A DNA stretch of 6,856 nucleotides from Synergistaceae bacterium (lineage in GTDB: Bacteria; Synergistota; Synergistia; Synergistales; Aminobacteriaceae): contig JAISWV010000399.1 in the NCBI GenBank assembly GCA_031270755.1, positions 1 to 6,856 of the forward strand. Direction: 5' to 3'. The notes under the pieces are model-generated. The model saw only the letters and a program-made list of their open reading frames with translations. It made no database searches and was not told the DNA's origin. Position 1 is the stretch's first letter, and every line of letters starts with the position of its first letter. The position numbers were made by a program, and so were the translations under genes. Positions 1 through 6,220 of the stretch are shown one piece after another.

Positions 1-654
1 GGGCAGCAGCAGCCCCCCGGAGGAACTCCGGGGACGACCACCAACATCCCCGGCTACGCCGTCAACACGCAGAACGTCAACAGCGAGTACAACAAGACGG
101 AGGGCACCACCAACTACGAAATCACGACGCGGGAAAGCAGCGAGGTCGTCACTCCCGGCGGAGTGAGGCGATTGACGGCTTCGGTGTTGGTGAACGAATC
201 GGTGCTGGTGAATGGAGAATTGAACGACGCCAAGCTTCTCGAACTGAGGGAAATCACCTCCTCCGCCATTGGATACAGCGAGGCCCGGGGCGACAGCCTG
301 GTGGTGAAGTCCATGCCGTTTGACAGGTCGCTGGCCGACGCTTTGGCGGAAGAGCTTCGCCAGGACAGGCTCTTGCGCGTGGCGGTGGGATCTATTATCA
401 CGCTGGCGATGCTGCTGTGCGTCGGCCTGACGAGTTATTGGTGGATGAGGAGGCGGAGGGCGCGCGGGGCGCTGGAGTCGATGCAGAAAGAGAGCAAGCA
501 CATACCTACGATCCAAGAAATGCTGACGTCCCCGGATCTGCTTGCGTTTCAGGGAGAAATGGCGGTTTTGGAGGAGCAGCTGAAGGCCTACGCCAGGAAC
601 AATCCTTCCGAGGTTGCGAATCTTGTCAATGAATGGATTTCGACGGACAGCTAG
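1..654 (+). CDS. fliF: Flagellar MS-ring protein FliF, C-terminal part (5' end outside window)
   Basis: The frame is open from base 1 to a TAG at 652-654 and gives 217 residues of a protein whose start lies upstream. FliF builds the MS-ring in the inner membrane, which houses the export gate and carries FliG on its cytoplasmic face. Residues 1-40 of the fragment are a Gly/Pro/Thr/Asn-rich loop. They are followed by the family signatures TNYEITTRE and TPGGVRRLTASVLVN (about 39-66), then IGYSEARGDSLVVKSMPFD (about 90-107), all typical of the third ring-building region. A hydrophobic helix at about 125-148 followed by a run of arginines (RRRRAR) is the second transmembrane segment. The tail at 184-217, with ARNNPSEVANLVNEWI, matches the FliG-binding C terminus. 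fliG follows after 25 nt. The identification is firm. Confidence 0.96.
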   Translation, partial: GQQQPPGGTPGTTTNIPGYAVNTQNVNSEYNKTEGTTNYEITTRESSEVVTPGGVRRLTASVLVNESVLVNGELNDAKLLELREITSSAIGYSEARGDSLVVKSMPFDRSLADALAEELRQDRLLRVAVGSIITLAMLLCVGLTSYWWMRRRRARGALESMQKESKHIPTIQEMLTSPDLLAFQGEMAVLEEQLKAYARNNPSEVANLVNEWISTDS

Positions 655-665
655 TTTGTCGATGT

Positions 666-672
666 AAAGGAG
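666..672 (+). promoter_or_regulatory. Ribosome binding site of fliG
   Basis: AAAGGAG lies 7 nt before the ATG at 680, inside the 25-nt gap after fliF. It is a strong Shine-Dalgarno match and fixes the fliG start. Confidence 0.8.
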
Positions 673-679
673 TTCTTCT

Positions 680-1699
680 ATGGCAAAAGCGCCAAGAGTG
701 AGCAGTGTCTCCAACAGGGAAAAAATCGCAGTTCTCATGGTGGCGTTGGGGAACGATATCGCCGCGGAAGTTTACAAGCTGCTGGACGATACGGCCATTG
801 AATTGATCACCCTTGAAATTGCCAATTTGAAAAAAATCACGTCGGACCTGAAACTGGAGGTCATGAAGGAAGCTCAGGAGATCTTGATGGCTCGCGAGTT
901 CATGGCGCGCGGCGGCGTGGAGTACGCGCGGGACGTCTTGGAGCGCGCGTTGGGACCGGAACGGGCTCAGAACCTGTTGACCCGCATCACGGCCAGCTTG
1001 CAGGTCCGGCCTTTCGATTTCATGCGCCACACCGATCCGCAGCAGGTTTTGGGCTTCATTCAAGGCGAGCACCCCCAGACCATAGCGCTGATTTTGTCGT
1101 ACCTGGACGCGGGGCAGGCCGCGTTGATCATCAGCGGGCTTCCCGCCGTGATGCAGGCCGAGGTCGCCAAACGCATCGCCAAGATGGACCGTATCACGCC
1201 CGAGATCTTACGGGAGGTGGAGCGCGTGTTGGAACGCAAACTGAGCACGGTCATGGGGCAGGATTTCACTATGGCCGGGGGGATCGATGCGGTGGTCGCC
1301 CTCATCAACAGCGCCGACCGCACGACGGAGCGCAACATCATGGAGTACTTGGAGGAAAACGACCCCGAGTTGGCGGAGGAAATAAAGAAACGGCTTTTCG
1401 TGTTCGAGGACATCATTCGCTTGGACGACCGCTCGCTGCAGCGCGTGCTGCGCGAGGTGGACATGAAGGAACTGGGGCTGGCACTCAAGGGCGCTACCGA
1501 AGAGCTGCGCGCGAAATTTTTCAAGAACATGTCGAAGCGGGCGGCCGAAATGCTGCAGGAAGACATGGACTACATGGGGCCGGTGCGCGTCAAGGACGTG
1601 GAAGAATCGCAGCAGAAGGTCGTCAACGTGGTCCGCGCGCTGGAGGAAGCGGGAGAGATCGTGGTAGCGGCAGGCGGAGAGGACGAGCTGGTTGTCTAG
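680..1699 (+). CDS. fliG: Flagellar motor switch protein FliG
   Basis: This 339-residue protein has normal FliG length. FliG sits on the cytoplasmic side of the MS-ring, binds FliF through its N-terminal domain and FliM through its middle domain, and takes torque from the stator through its C-terminal domain. Visible signatures are the N-terminal helices (REKIAVLMVALG, 13-24), the middle-domain EHPQ motif at 130-133 within GEHPQTIALILSYL, and MDRITPEILREVERVLE (169-185). The C-terminal torque helix follows (FVFEDIIRLDDRSLQRVLRE, 240-259), which keeps the charged pattern that contacts MotA, then SKRAAEMLQEDMDYMGPVRV (285-304). The ATG has AAAGGAG 7 nt upstream. The last 8 bases overlap the fliH start, suggesting translational coupling. 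Nothing is missing or altered in the conserved parts. Confidence 0.98.
   Translation: MAKAPRVSSVSNREKIAVLMVALGNDIAAEVYKLLDDTAIELITLEIANLKKITSDLKLEVMKEAQEILMAREFMARGGVEYARDVLERALGPERAQNLLTRITASLQVRPFDFMRHTDPQQVLGFIQGEHPQTIALILSYLDAGQAALIISGLPAVMQAEVAKRIAKMDRITPEILREVERVLERKLSTVMGQDFTMAGGIDAVVALINSADRTTERNIMEYLEENDPELAEEIKKRLFVFEDIIRLDDRSLQRVLREVDMKELGLALKGATEELRAKFFKNMSKRAAEMLQEDMDYMGPVRVKDVEESQQKVVNVVRALEEAGEIVVAAGGEDELVV
1676..1683 (+). promoter_or_regulatory. Ribosome binding site supporting the TTG start of fliH
   Basis: GGAGAGGA inside the end of fliG lies 8 nt before the TTG at 1692. It is the reason for preferring this non-ATG start over other in-frame TTG codons at 1716 and 1731. Confidence 0.6.
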
Positions 1700-2765
1700 C
1701 CTGCGGCAAGGGGTTTTGCGTGCCGTTCGTTTGCTGCCGGACGCGGTGAAAATCGGAGCCAAACCCGAGACTGCTCTTCCTTCCGCTCAGGAGGAAGAGC
1801 AGCTTTCAAATGGAGAGCAGCCAAACAATGAAAAATTTGCGAATGAAGAGGAGGTTGCAAAAGAAGAAAAGGCCGCAAAAGAAGACGCACCTTCCGGAGG
1901 GGGAGGCGACGCGAAAAAAGGACCTTTTGCCGAGCCCCCGAAAAAATCGAACGAACGAAACGAACTGCGCGAACTGAACGAACGGATAAAGGCCCTGGAG
2001 GCGCAGTTGAGCGGGGCAAAGGGCGAGAAACAAGCCCTTCAGGAAAAGATCGCCTCTTTGGAAGCGAACCTCGCGGAGGTGAAGAACGCCTCCGCCCGAA
2101 AAGAGCGGGAACTGGCCGCCAGCGTCGAGGCCGCGAGAGAGCAGGCACGAACCGAGGGCAAAACCCAAGGACACGCCGAAGGGCTGCAAACCGGCCGCGA
2201 TGCGGCGTTGGCGCAAGCCCGAACCGAGGTTCAAAAGCAGTACCGGGAGAAATTTTCGGGCCTCGCCGCGCTGCTGGAGGGAATATCGGCGAAGCTGGAG
2301 GAGCATTTTGCCGAACTGACCTCCTTGAACCAGCCGCGAATGATTCGGCTTTGGCAGGAGATGCTGAAAAAAATGCTCCAGCGCGAGACGAGCCTCGCTC
2401 CCGATGCGGTGGTGAAGGTCTTGTCGGACGTTTTGTCGCGGGTGAGCGATAAGAACCATATTCTGATATACGCCTCCCCCCAGGATATGGAGATTTTGCA
2501 GGACAGCCTCCAGGGGGAGTTCGGGGACGTTTTGAGAGGCGCCAAGCACCTGGAGCTGAAGCCCGACGCCAACGTGGACAAGGGCAGCTGCATCGTGGAG
2601 ACGAATTTGGGGGTCTATGACGCCCGCTGGCGGACTCAGCTGGAGCAGATCGGGATGGTCGTCGAAAAACTTTTCCAGCAGTTGGGAAAGGCTCCGCAAG
2701 CGCAAGAACCGCACGCTCAAGAACCGCAAGCGGCGGGTGAGAAACCGGAGACGCAAGATGTATGA
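1692..2765 (+). CDS. fliH: Flagellar export ATPase regulator FliH (long N-terminal region)
   Basis: FliH forms the peripheral stator of the flagellar export ATPase, binds FliI and links it to the C-ring. The predicted product is 357 residues, longer than the roughly 220-270 usual for the family. After a short basic start, residues 31-90 are a low-complexity Glu/Lys/Asn-rich stretch. Residues about 90-155 look like a coiled coil (heptads of Leu/Ile with Glu/Lys). A run of glycines every fourth residue, at 156, 160, 164 and 168 (EGKTQGHAEGLQTG), matches the GxxxG repeats known in FliH. The C-terminal part includes KGSCIVETNLGVYDARWRTQ (297-316), the conserved FliH/YscL end. A polar tail (333-357) carries two AQEP copies. 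The start is TTG at 1692 with a good ribosome site, overlapping fliG by 8 nt. The start codon is the least certain point. Confidence 0.93.
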   Translation: MSSLRQGVLRAVRLLPDAVKIGAKPETALPSAQEEEQLSNGEQPNNEKFANEEEVAKEEKAAKEDAPSGGGGDAKKGPFAEPPKKSNERNELRELNERIKALEAQLSGAKGEKQALQEKIASLEANLAEVKNASARKERELAASVEAAREQARTEGKTQGHAEGLQTGRDAALAQARTEVQKQYREKFSGLAALLEGISAKLEEHFAELTSLNQPRMIRLWQEMLKKMLQRETSLAPDAVVKVLSDVLSRVSDKNHILIYASPQDMEILQDSLQGEFGDVLRGAKHLELKPDANVDKGSCIVETNLGVYDARWRTQLEQIGMVVEKLFQQLGKAPQAQEPHAQEPQAAGEKPETQDV

Positions 2766-2869
2766 CATAGTCGTTCAGCTTAAAAAACGAGGCGTTGGAA
2801 AATGCTGAATGCTGCAATTTACTTGTTTTTAGCTATTCTAACTTTAGGCTTTTTATCTTGATTCACTAT
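2766..2869 (+). other. AT-rich gap between fliH and fliI
   Basis: These 104 nt have about 34% GC (35 G or C counted), and the last 53 nt only about 25%, against clearly GC-rich flanking genes. A tandem heptamer AATGCTG lies at 2801-2814. The fliI frame stays open back to a TTG at 2795, which would add 25 residues (MENAECCNLLVFSYSNFRLF and on) that do not resemble any FliI N terminus. No Shine-Dalgarno sequence is visible before the ATG at 2870. A weak sigma-70-like pair, TTGGAA (2795-2800) and TTTACT (2818-2823) at 17-nt spacing, matches the consensus at 4 of 6 positions each. It may be chance in AT-rich DNA. No terminator hairpin is seen. The stretch could be an inserted repeat remnant or an internal promoter region. 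Confidence 0.6.
2801..2814 (+). repeat. Tandem heptamer repeat, two copies of AATGCTG
   Basis: Two exact adjacent copies of AATGCTG sit in the non-coding gap before fliI. The period is not a multiple of three, consistent with this stretch not being translated. Confidence 0.7.
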
Positions 2870-4183
2870 ATGGACCTCTTTTCGATTTTGGAGCCGGACC
2901 TGGCGCAGCTGCAGCTGATCAAGATCAACGGCCGCGTGGTGCAGGTGGTGGGGCTGGTGGCCGAATCCCAGGGGCCCGACGTGCGGGTGGGAGACCTGTG
3001 CAGAATTTCTTTTCGGGACGCCTCCCACGGTTTGGACGCGGAGGTCGTGGGGTTCAAAGGCGACCGGGTGTTGCTGATGCCCTTGGGCGACCTGCGGGAG
3101 GTGGGGCCCGGGTGCGACGTGAGCTCCACGGACCGCCCCTTGGGCGTCGCCGTGGGAAAGGGACTGCTGGGGCGCGTTCTCGACGGACTGGGGGAGCCTA
3201 TGGACGACAAAGGGCCGCTTGCGGCCACGGATTTCTACCCCCTGCACGCGAACCCTCCCCATCCTCTGCGGCGGCAGATGGTGGAACACCCTCTTTCCGT
3301 GGGAGTGAAGGTCATCGACGGGCTTTTGTCTCTGGGTACGGGACAGCGCATAGGGATATTCGCGGGTTCCGGGGTGGGCAAAAGCACCTTGTTGGGCATG
3401 ATGGCGCGCTACACCACCGCCGACGTCAACGTGATCTCCCTGGTGGGCGAGCGGGGGCGCGAGGTGCGGGAGTTCATCGAGCGCGATCTGGGCGAAGAGG
3501 GGCTCAAACGGTCCGTCATCGTCATCGCCACCTCGGATCAACCTCCGCTGATCCGCCTGAAAGCCGCCTTGACGGCGACGGCCGTGGCGGAGTTTTTTCG
3601 GGACCAGGGCAAAAACGTCCTCCTCATGATGGACTCCGTAACCCGGGTGGCCCGAGCTCAGCGGGAGATCGGCTTGGCCATAGGCGAGCCCCCGGCGACT
3701 CGGGGCTACACGCCCTCGGTTTTCGAATTTTTGCCCCAGCTCCTGGAGAGGGCCGGAGCCGGAGAGCGGGGCAGCATCACCGGCGTCTACACGGTTCTGG
3801 TGGAGGGGGACGACATGAACGAGCCCGTGGCGGACACGGTGCGGGGTGTTTTGGACGGCCACATCGTTTTGTCCCGGAGAATCGCCGCCCGAAACTTCTA
3901 TCCCTCCGTCAGCGTTTTGGAAAGCGTCAGCCGCGTCATGCCGGCCGTCGTTTCCCCCGAGCACCTGGCCGCCGCCGGCCGCGTCAAGGACCTCTTGGCC
4001 ACCTACGCGGAGTCGGAGGACTTGATCAACATCGGCGCGTACAAAACCGGGGCCAACCCCCGTGTGGATTGGGCTCTGAAGCATCTCGACGCCGTCCGCG
4101 CGTTTTTGATGCAAAAAGTGGAAGAGTCTTCCTCGTTTGAAAATACCGTGGCCCAGGTCGTTTCTCTGGCGCCGGAAAGTTAA
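2870..4183 (+). CDS. fliI: Flagellum-specific export ATPase FliI
   Basis: FliI is the cytoplasmic hexameric ATPase, related to F1 beta, that energises and orders type III export of flagellar subunits. From the ATG at 2870 the protein has 437 residues, the usual length. The N-terminal beta domain carries KINGRVVQVVGLVAESQGP (18-36). Walker A is AGSGVGKST with Lys171. The catalytic glutamate is expected at Glu194 in LVGERGREV. Walker B is VLLMMD ending at Asp255, followed by SVTRVARAQREIGLAIGEPP and then ATRGYTPSVF. SVSRV around Arg355 is the likely position of the arginine finger by analogy with F1. The frame extends upstream to a TTG at 2795, but that extension is AT-rich and unlike the family, so ATG 2870 is chosen although no ribosome site is visible. 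The gene ends in TAATG. Confidence 0.97.
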   Translation: MDLFSILEPDLAQLQLIKINGRVVQVVGLVAESQGPDVRVGDLCRISFRDASHGLDAEVVGFKGDRVLLMPLGDLREVGPGCDVSSTDRPLGVAVGKGLLGRVLDGLGEPMDDKGPLAATDFYPLHANPPHPLRRQMVEHPLSVGVKVIDGLLSLGTGQRIGIFAGSGVGKSTLLGMMARYTTADVNVISLVGERGREVREFIERDLGEEGLKRSVIVIATSDQPPLIRLKAALTATAVAEFFRDQGKNVLLMMDSVTRVARAQREIGLAIGEPPATRGYTPSVFEFLPQLLERAGAGERGSITGVYTVLVEGDDMNEPVADTVRGVLDGHIVLSRRIAARNFYPSVSVLESVSRVMPAVVSPEHLAAAGRVKDLLATYAESEDLINIGAYKTGANPRVDWALKHLDAVRAFLMQKVEESSSFENTVAQVVSLAPES

Positions 4184-4330
4184 TGGAGTATCGGAAGTAT
4201 CCGGGGAGTTTCGAGGGGCCGCCCGCCTTTGGGCGAACGATAAGCAGCGAACCGGCGAGGAACGAGCCGCGTGAGTCGCTTAGTTTCTTCATCAGCTCCG
4301 CCCCCCTGAGTTTTAATGGAGGCTTTGTGT
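4184..4330 (+). other. Gap between fliI and fliJ, possible small ORF
   Basis: This 147-nt stretch is unusually long for this operon. An ATG at 4183 overlaps the fliI stop as TAATG and opens a 64-codon frame ending at 4377, which runs 47 nt into fliJ. Its product, beginning MEYRKYPGSFEGPP, resembles no family I know and has no obvious domain. It is more likely a chance frame than a gene. A small hairpin, CGCCC (4220-4224) with GGGCG (4231-4235), has a 5-bp stem and no T-run, so it is not a terminator. The last bases hold the fliJ ribosome site. I see no promoter that I would defend. Confidence 0.5.
4318..4322 (+). promoter_or_regulatory. Ribosome binding site deciding the fliJ start
   Basis: GGAGG lies 8 nt before the ATG at 4331. 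It overlaps the alternative in-frame ATG at 4316, which therefore cannot use it. This favours 4331 as the start. Confidence 0.75.
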
Positions 4331-4834
4331 ATGGAACAGCGCATTCAAAGGTTCAGCCGCATATTGAAACTACGTGAAAACGACCGTCAGGCGGAGCAGA
4401 TCGTGCTGGCGGAGGAACGCCGGGAGGAAGACGCCGTTCTGCACCGGCTCGACTCCCTGAAAAGCGAAAAAACGCAAGCGATAGAGGATTTCTCCGGCGG
4501 CGGCGAGAGAATGGTTTCCCGTCAGGAGATCTGGTTCCAAAGACAATGTATCGAGGTCATCGAGAAACATCTCGACGAGGGCAAAGAAAACTTGAACGAC
4601 GTGCGGCGCAGAATCGCCGGCACGGAAAATCGCTTGCTGGAGCGGCATCGCGACGTGCGCGTCATGGAAGGGTATGTGGATCGCCTCAAAACGGACGCGC
4701 GCAAGGCCTTTTTCGACGTGGAGCAGCTGGAGCTGGACGACATCGCCGTGACGCGGTACGCTCGTTTTGCAACCGGAACCGGCTCATCCGGAACCGGCTT
4801 ATCCGGAACCGCGAAAGGGGGAAGCACGGAATGA
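4331..4834 (+). CDS. fliJ: Flagellar export protein FliJ
   Basis: FliJ is a small coiled-coil protein that inserts into the FliI ring like the gamma subunit of F1, and it also handles export chaperones. The 167-residue product is almost entirely charged helix. It has an N-terminal FliJ-like start (RFSRILKLRENDRQAEQ, 7-23), long Glu/Lys/Arg heptads to about 135, and the family-like end motif EQLELDDIAVTRYARF (131-146). Family length is about 140-160, so the excess is a Gly/Thr/Ser-rich tail (148-167) encoded by a 15-bp tandem repeat. ATG 4331 is chosen for its GGAGG ribosome site; an ATG at 4316 would add five residues. The stop overlaps the next gene as ATGA, implying coupled translation. Primary sequence conservation is low in FliJ, so position between fliI and fliK adds much of the support. 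Confidence 0.9.
   Translation: MEQRIQRFSRILKLRENDRQAEQIVLAEERREEDAVLHRLDSLKSEKTQAIEDFSGGGERMVSRQEIWFQRQCIEVIEKHLDEGKENLNDVRRRIAGTENRLLERHRDVRVMEGYVDRLKTDARKAFFDVEQLELDDIAVTRYARFATGTGSSGTGLSGTAKGGSTE
4775..4811 (+). repeat. 15-bp tandem repeat at the 3' end of fliJ, about 2.5 copies
   Basis: Units GGAACCGGCTCATCC (4775-4789) and GGAACCGGCTTATCC (4790-4804) differ at one base. They are followed by a partial unit, GGAACCG (4805-4811). In the fliJ frame they encode a GTGSS, GTGLS, GTA series. The period is a multiple of three, so copy-number change would only lengthen or shorten the FliJ tail by five residues. Confidence 0.85.
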
Positions 4835-5460
4835 AACCCAACCTGACCTCCATCGACAAAGTTCTGGACCGCATCGAGGAGATCTCCCGGAGGTGCGGCC
4901 TGCAGTTCGAGCCTCAATTCCAGTCTCAACGCCCGGCCAAGACGCCGAAAAATCGTTTTGTCGAGCTGCTGGACACCGCCCAGGCAAAAACGGAAGAGCC
5001 GAGCCCTCCCGCTCTCTATGTCCCTGGCGCTTCTCGGAACGCGCCAAAGGAAACGACCGCTCAAGAGGCCGTGGACGATCTGAGACGACACGTCTCCCGT
5101 TTTGCCGAGGAGTACAACATCGACGAGGAGTTGATCCGCGCCGTCATCCAAGTCGAGTCGGGCTGGAGGGCCGACGCCGTCTCCAGCAAAGGCGCCAGGG
5201 GGTTGATGCAGCTCATGCCGCGCACGGCGGCCATGCTGGGGGTGGAGGACGCATTCGACCCGGAACAGAATATAGAGGGCGGGGTAAAATATCTGGCCCA
5301 ATTGACCGATAAATATGAAGGAGATGTGGAAATGGCCTTGGCGGCGTACAACGCCGGTCCTTCCCGGGTGGACGCCGCGGGAGGTTCACCGTATCCCGGG
5401 ACGTCGCGTTACGTCAACAACGTGATGGCCCTGTACCACCGTTATCGAGAGGAAGAATAG
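4831..5460 (+). CDS. Flagellum-associated lytic transglycosylase (SLT domain) without signal peptide
   Basis: The 209-residue protein has a C-terminal SLT (goose-lysozyme-like) domain from about 88 to 205. Key motifs are VIQVESGW with the expected catalytic Glu109, SKGARGLMQLMP (119-130) and ALAAYNAGPSRVD (169-181). Such enzymes cut the MurNAc-GlcNAc bond of peptidoglycan to form 1,6-anhydroMurNAc. Residues 1-87 begin with SIDKVLDRIEEISRRCG, an amphipathic helix rather than a Sec signal peptide, followed by a Pro/Lys/Gln-rich linker. Because the substrate is outside the membrane, I infer export through the flagellar type III route, as for FlgJ, and a role in letting the rod cross the wall. 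The ATG overlaps the fliJ stop (ATGA), with AAAGGGGG at 4814-4821, 9 nt upstream. The frame continues further upstream, but only as a shadow of fliJ. The gene name is left open. Confidence 0.93.
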   Translation: MKPNLTSIDKVLDRIEEISRRCGLQFEPQFQSQRPAKTPKNRFVELLDTAQAKTEEPSPPALYVPGASRNAPKETTAQEAVDDLRRHVSRFAEEYNIDEELIRAVIQVESGWRADAVSSKGARGLMQLMPRTAAMLGVEDAFDPEQNIEGGVKYLAQLTDKYEGDVEMALAAYNAGPSRVDAAGGSPYPGTSRYVNNVMALYHRYREEE

Positions 5461-6153
5461 ATGGCCGAAGAACGGAGAGACGACAGATCCAGGAGGCCGG
5501 AGAGGCCGGAAGAAGGCGCCGGGGATAATTCGCAAATCACGGCGCCCGCAAGGAACGCGAAAAAAAGGAAAAAACGCGGCAAGGGACGTTTACTTTTCCC
5601 TTTGTTGCTGCTGGCCGCCGGGGTGGGGGCGGGGCTGCACTTCAGCGGGATGTGGGACGCCCGCCCTTTGATGTGGAGCATCGTTCCTCAAATTCCATAT
5701 ATCGGGCAGCCTATTTCCAAATTTTTCAAGATCCCGGAACAATATACCTTGACGGTGGCCCAGCGGCGCGCGTACGAGCTGGAAGAGTGGCAACAACGGC
5801 TGAATGACCGGGAGCGCGATTTGAGCGTTCGCGAGTCGGCGGTGGAAACGGCCTCTGACGATCTGGGGATGCGTTCAGAGCGCCTGGCCCGGCAAGAGGC
5901 CTCTATTCAGCGAACCGCCGCTGAAAAGCCGGACGAAACTTCCACCGACGCGGAAAAGAAGTTGATCGATCAGGTCGTCAAGACCTATCAGGACATGTCG
6001 CCCCGCAACGCCGCTCAGATTGTGGAGCAAGTGAGAGAGCCATTGGCGGTGGAGCTTTTGCAGAAACTTCCCCCCGACGTTCGGGCGTCCATTTTGGGGA
6101 AGATGAACCCCCAGAAAGCGGCCAGGCTGACGGAGATGATGGCGGGGCGTTGA
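5461..6153 (+). CDS. YlxF/MotE-like membrane-anchored protein with MgtE-N-like domain
   Basis: The 230-residue protein lies where Bacillus has ylxF, just before fliK. Residues 1-43 are hydrophilic and strongly basic near the end (AKKRKKRGKGR). One membrane helix follows at about 44-60 (LLFPLLLLAAGVGAGLHF), suggesting an N-in anchor with the rest outside the cytoplasm. Residues 95-155 form a likely coiled coil. Residues 176-228 (from YQDMSPRNAAQIVEQV to ILGKMNPQKAARLTEMM) match the MgtE intracellular N domain pattern, a helical repeat related to the FliG middle domain. MotE of Sinorhizobium, a periplasmic chaperone for MotC, is a related protein. The exact role here is unknown. The ATG directly follows the previous TAG, with AGAGGAA 6 nt upstream. 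Family-level assignment is good; function is inferred from context. Confidence 0.85.
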   Translation: MAEERRDDRSRRPERPEEGAGDNSQITAPARNAKKRKKRGKGRLLFPLLLLAAGVGAGLHFSGMWDARPLMWSIVPQIPYIGQPISKFFKIPEQYTLTVAQRRAYELEEWQQRLNDRERDLSVRESAVETASDDLGMRSERLARQEASIQRTAAEKPDETSTDAEKKLIDQVVKTYQDMSPRNAAQIVEQVREPLAVELLQKLPPDVRASILGKMNPQKAARLTEMMAGR

Positions 6154-6190
6154 AGGCTTGAAGGCTTGAAGACCGGACGGCCTGAAGGCC
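6151..6190 (+). repeat. 8-bp tandem repeat TGAAGGCT after the ylxF-like stop
   Basis: Five octamers in phase run TGAAGGCT, TGAAGGCT, TGAAGACC, GGACGGCC, TGAAGGCC. The first TGA is the stop of the upstream gene. Because the period is 8, the first three TGA triplets (6151, 6159, 6167) fall in all three forward frames. The stretch separates the ylxF-like gene from fliK. Confidence 0.8.
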
Positions 6191-6208
6191 GCAAAACGGT
6201 GTATGGAG

Positions 6209-6214
6209 AAGGTG
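6209..6214 (+). promoter_or_regulatory. Ribosome binding site of fliK
   Basis: AAGGTG, within a purine-rich GGAGAAGGTGA stretch, lies 6 nt before the ATG at 6221. It supports that start over the in-frame ATG at 6203, which has no well-spaced purine tract. Confidence 0.5.
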
Positions 6215-6220
6215 AACGGG

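Noticed and set aside
15..33. Perfect 8-bp hairpin CCCCGGAG / CTCCGGGG with a 3-nt loop
   Set aside because: It lies within the fliF coding region, in a Pro/Gly-rich loop where GC-rich palindromes arise easily, and it has no T-run. No function can be supported.
2795..2815. Sigma-54 type promoter in the fliH-fliI gap
   Set aside because: A GG followed by GC is present, but the spacing is 12 nt instead of the required 10.
2795..2869. N-terminal extension of FliI from a TTG at 2795
   Set aside because: The 25 added residues come from about 25-30% GC DNA, do not resemble FliI, and the purine run before TTG 2795 is only about 2 nt away. ATG 2870 gives a normal-length FliI.
2819..4114. Long antisense frame of 431 codons opposite fliI, and similar long reverse frames opposite fliG and fliH
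   Set aside because: They mirror strongly supported + strand genes. GC-rich codon bias leaves few stops in shadow frames, and the translations are His/Arg/Pro-rich without domains.
4220..4235. Possible terminator hairpin in the fliI-fliJ gap
   Set aside because: The stem is only 5 bp and no run of T follows.
4546..4830. Upstream extension of the transglycosylase frame inside fliJ
   Set aside because: It is Arg/Gly-rich, overlaps fliJ fully in another frame, and the ATG at 4831 has a ribosome site and a classic ATGA overlap.
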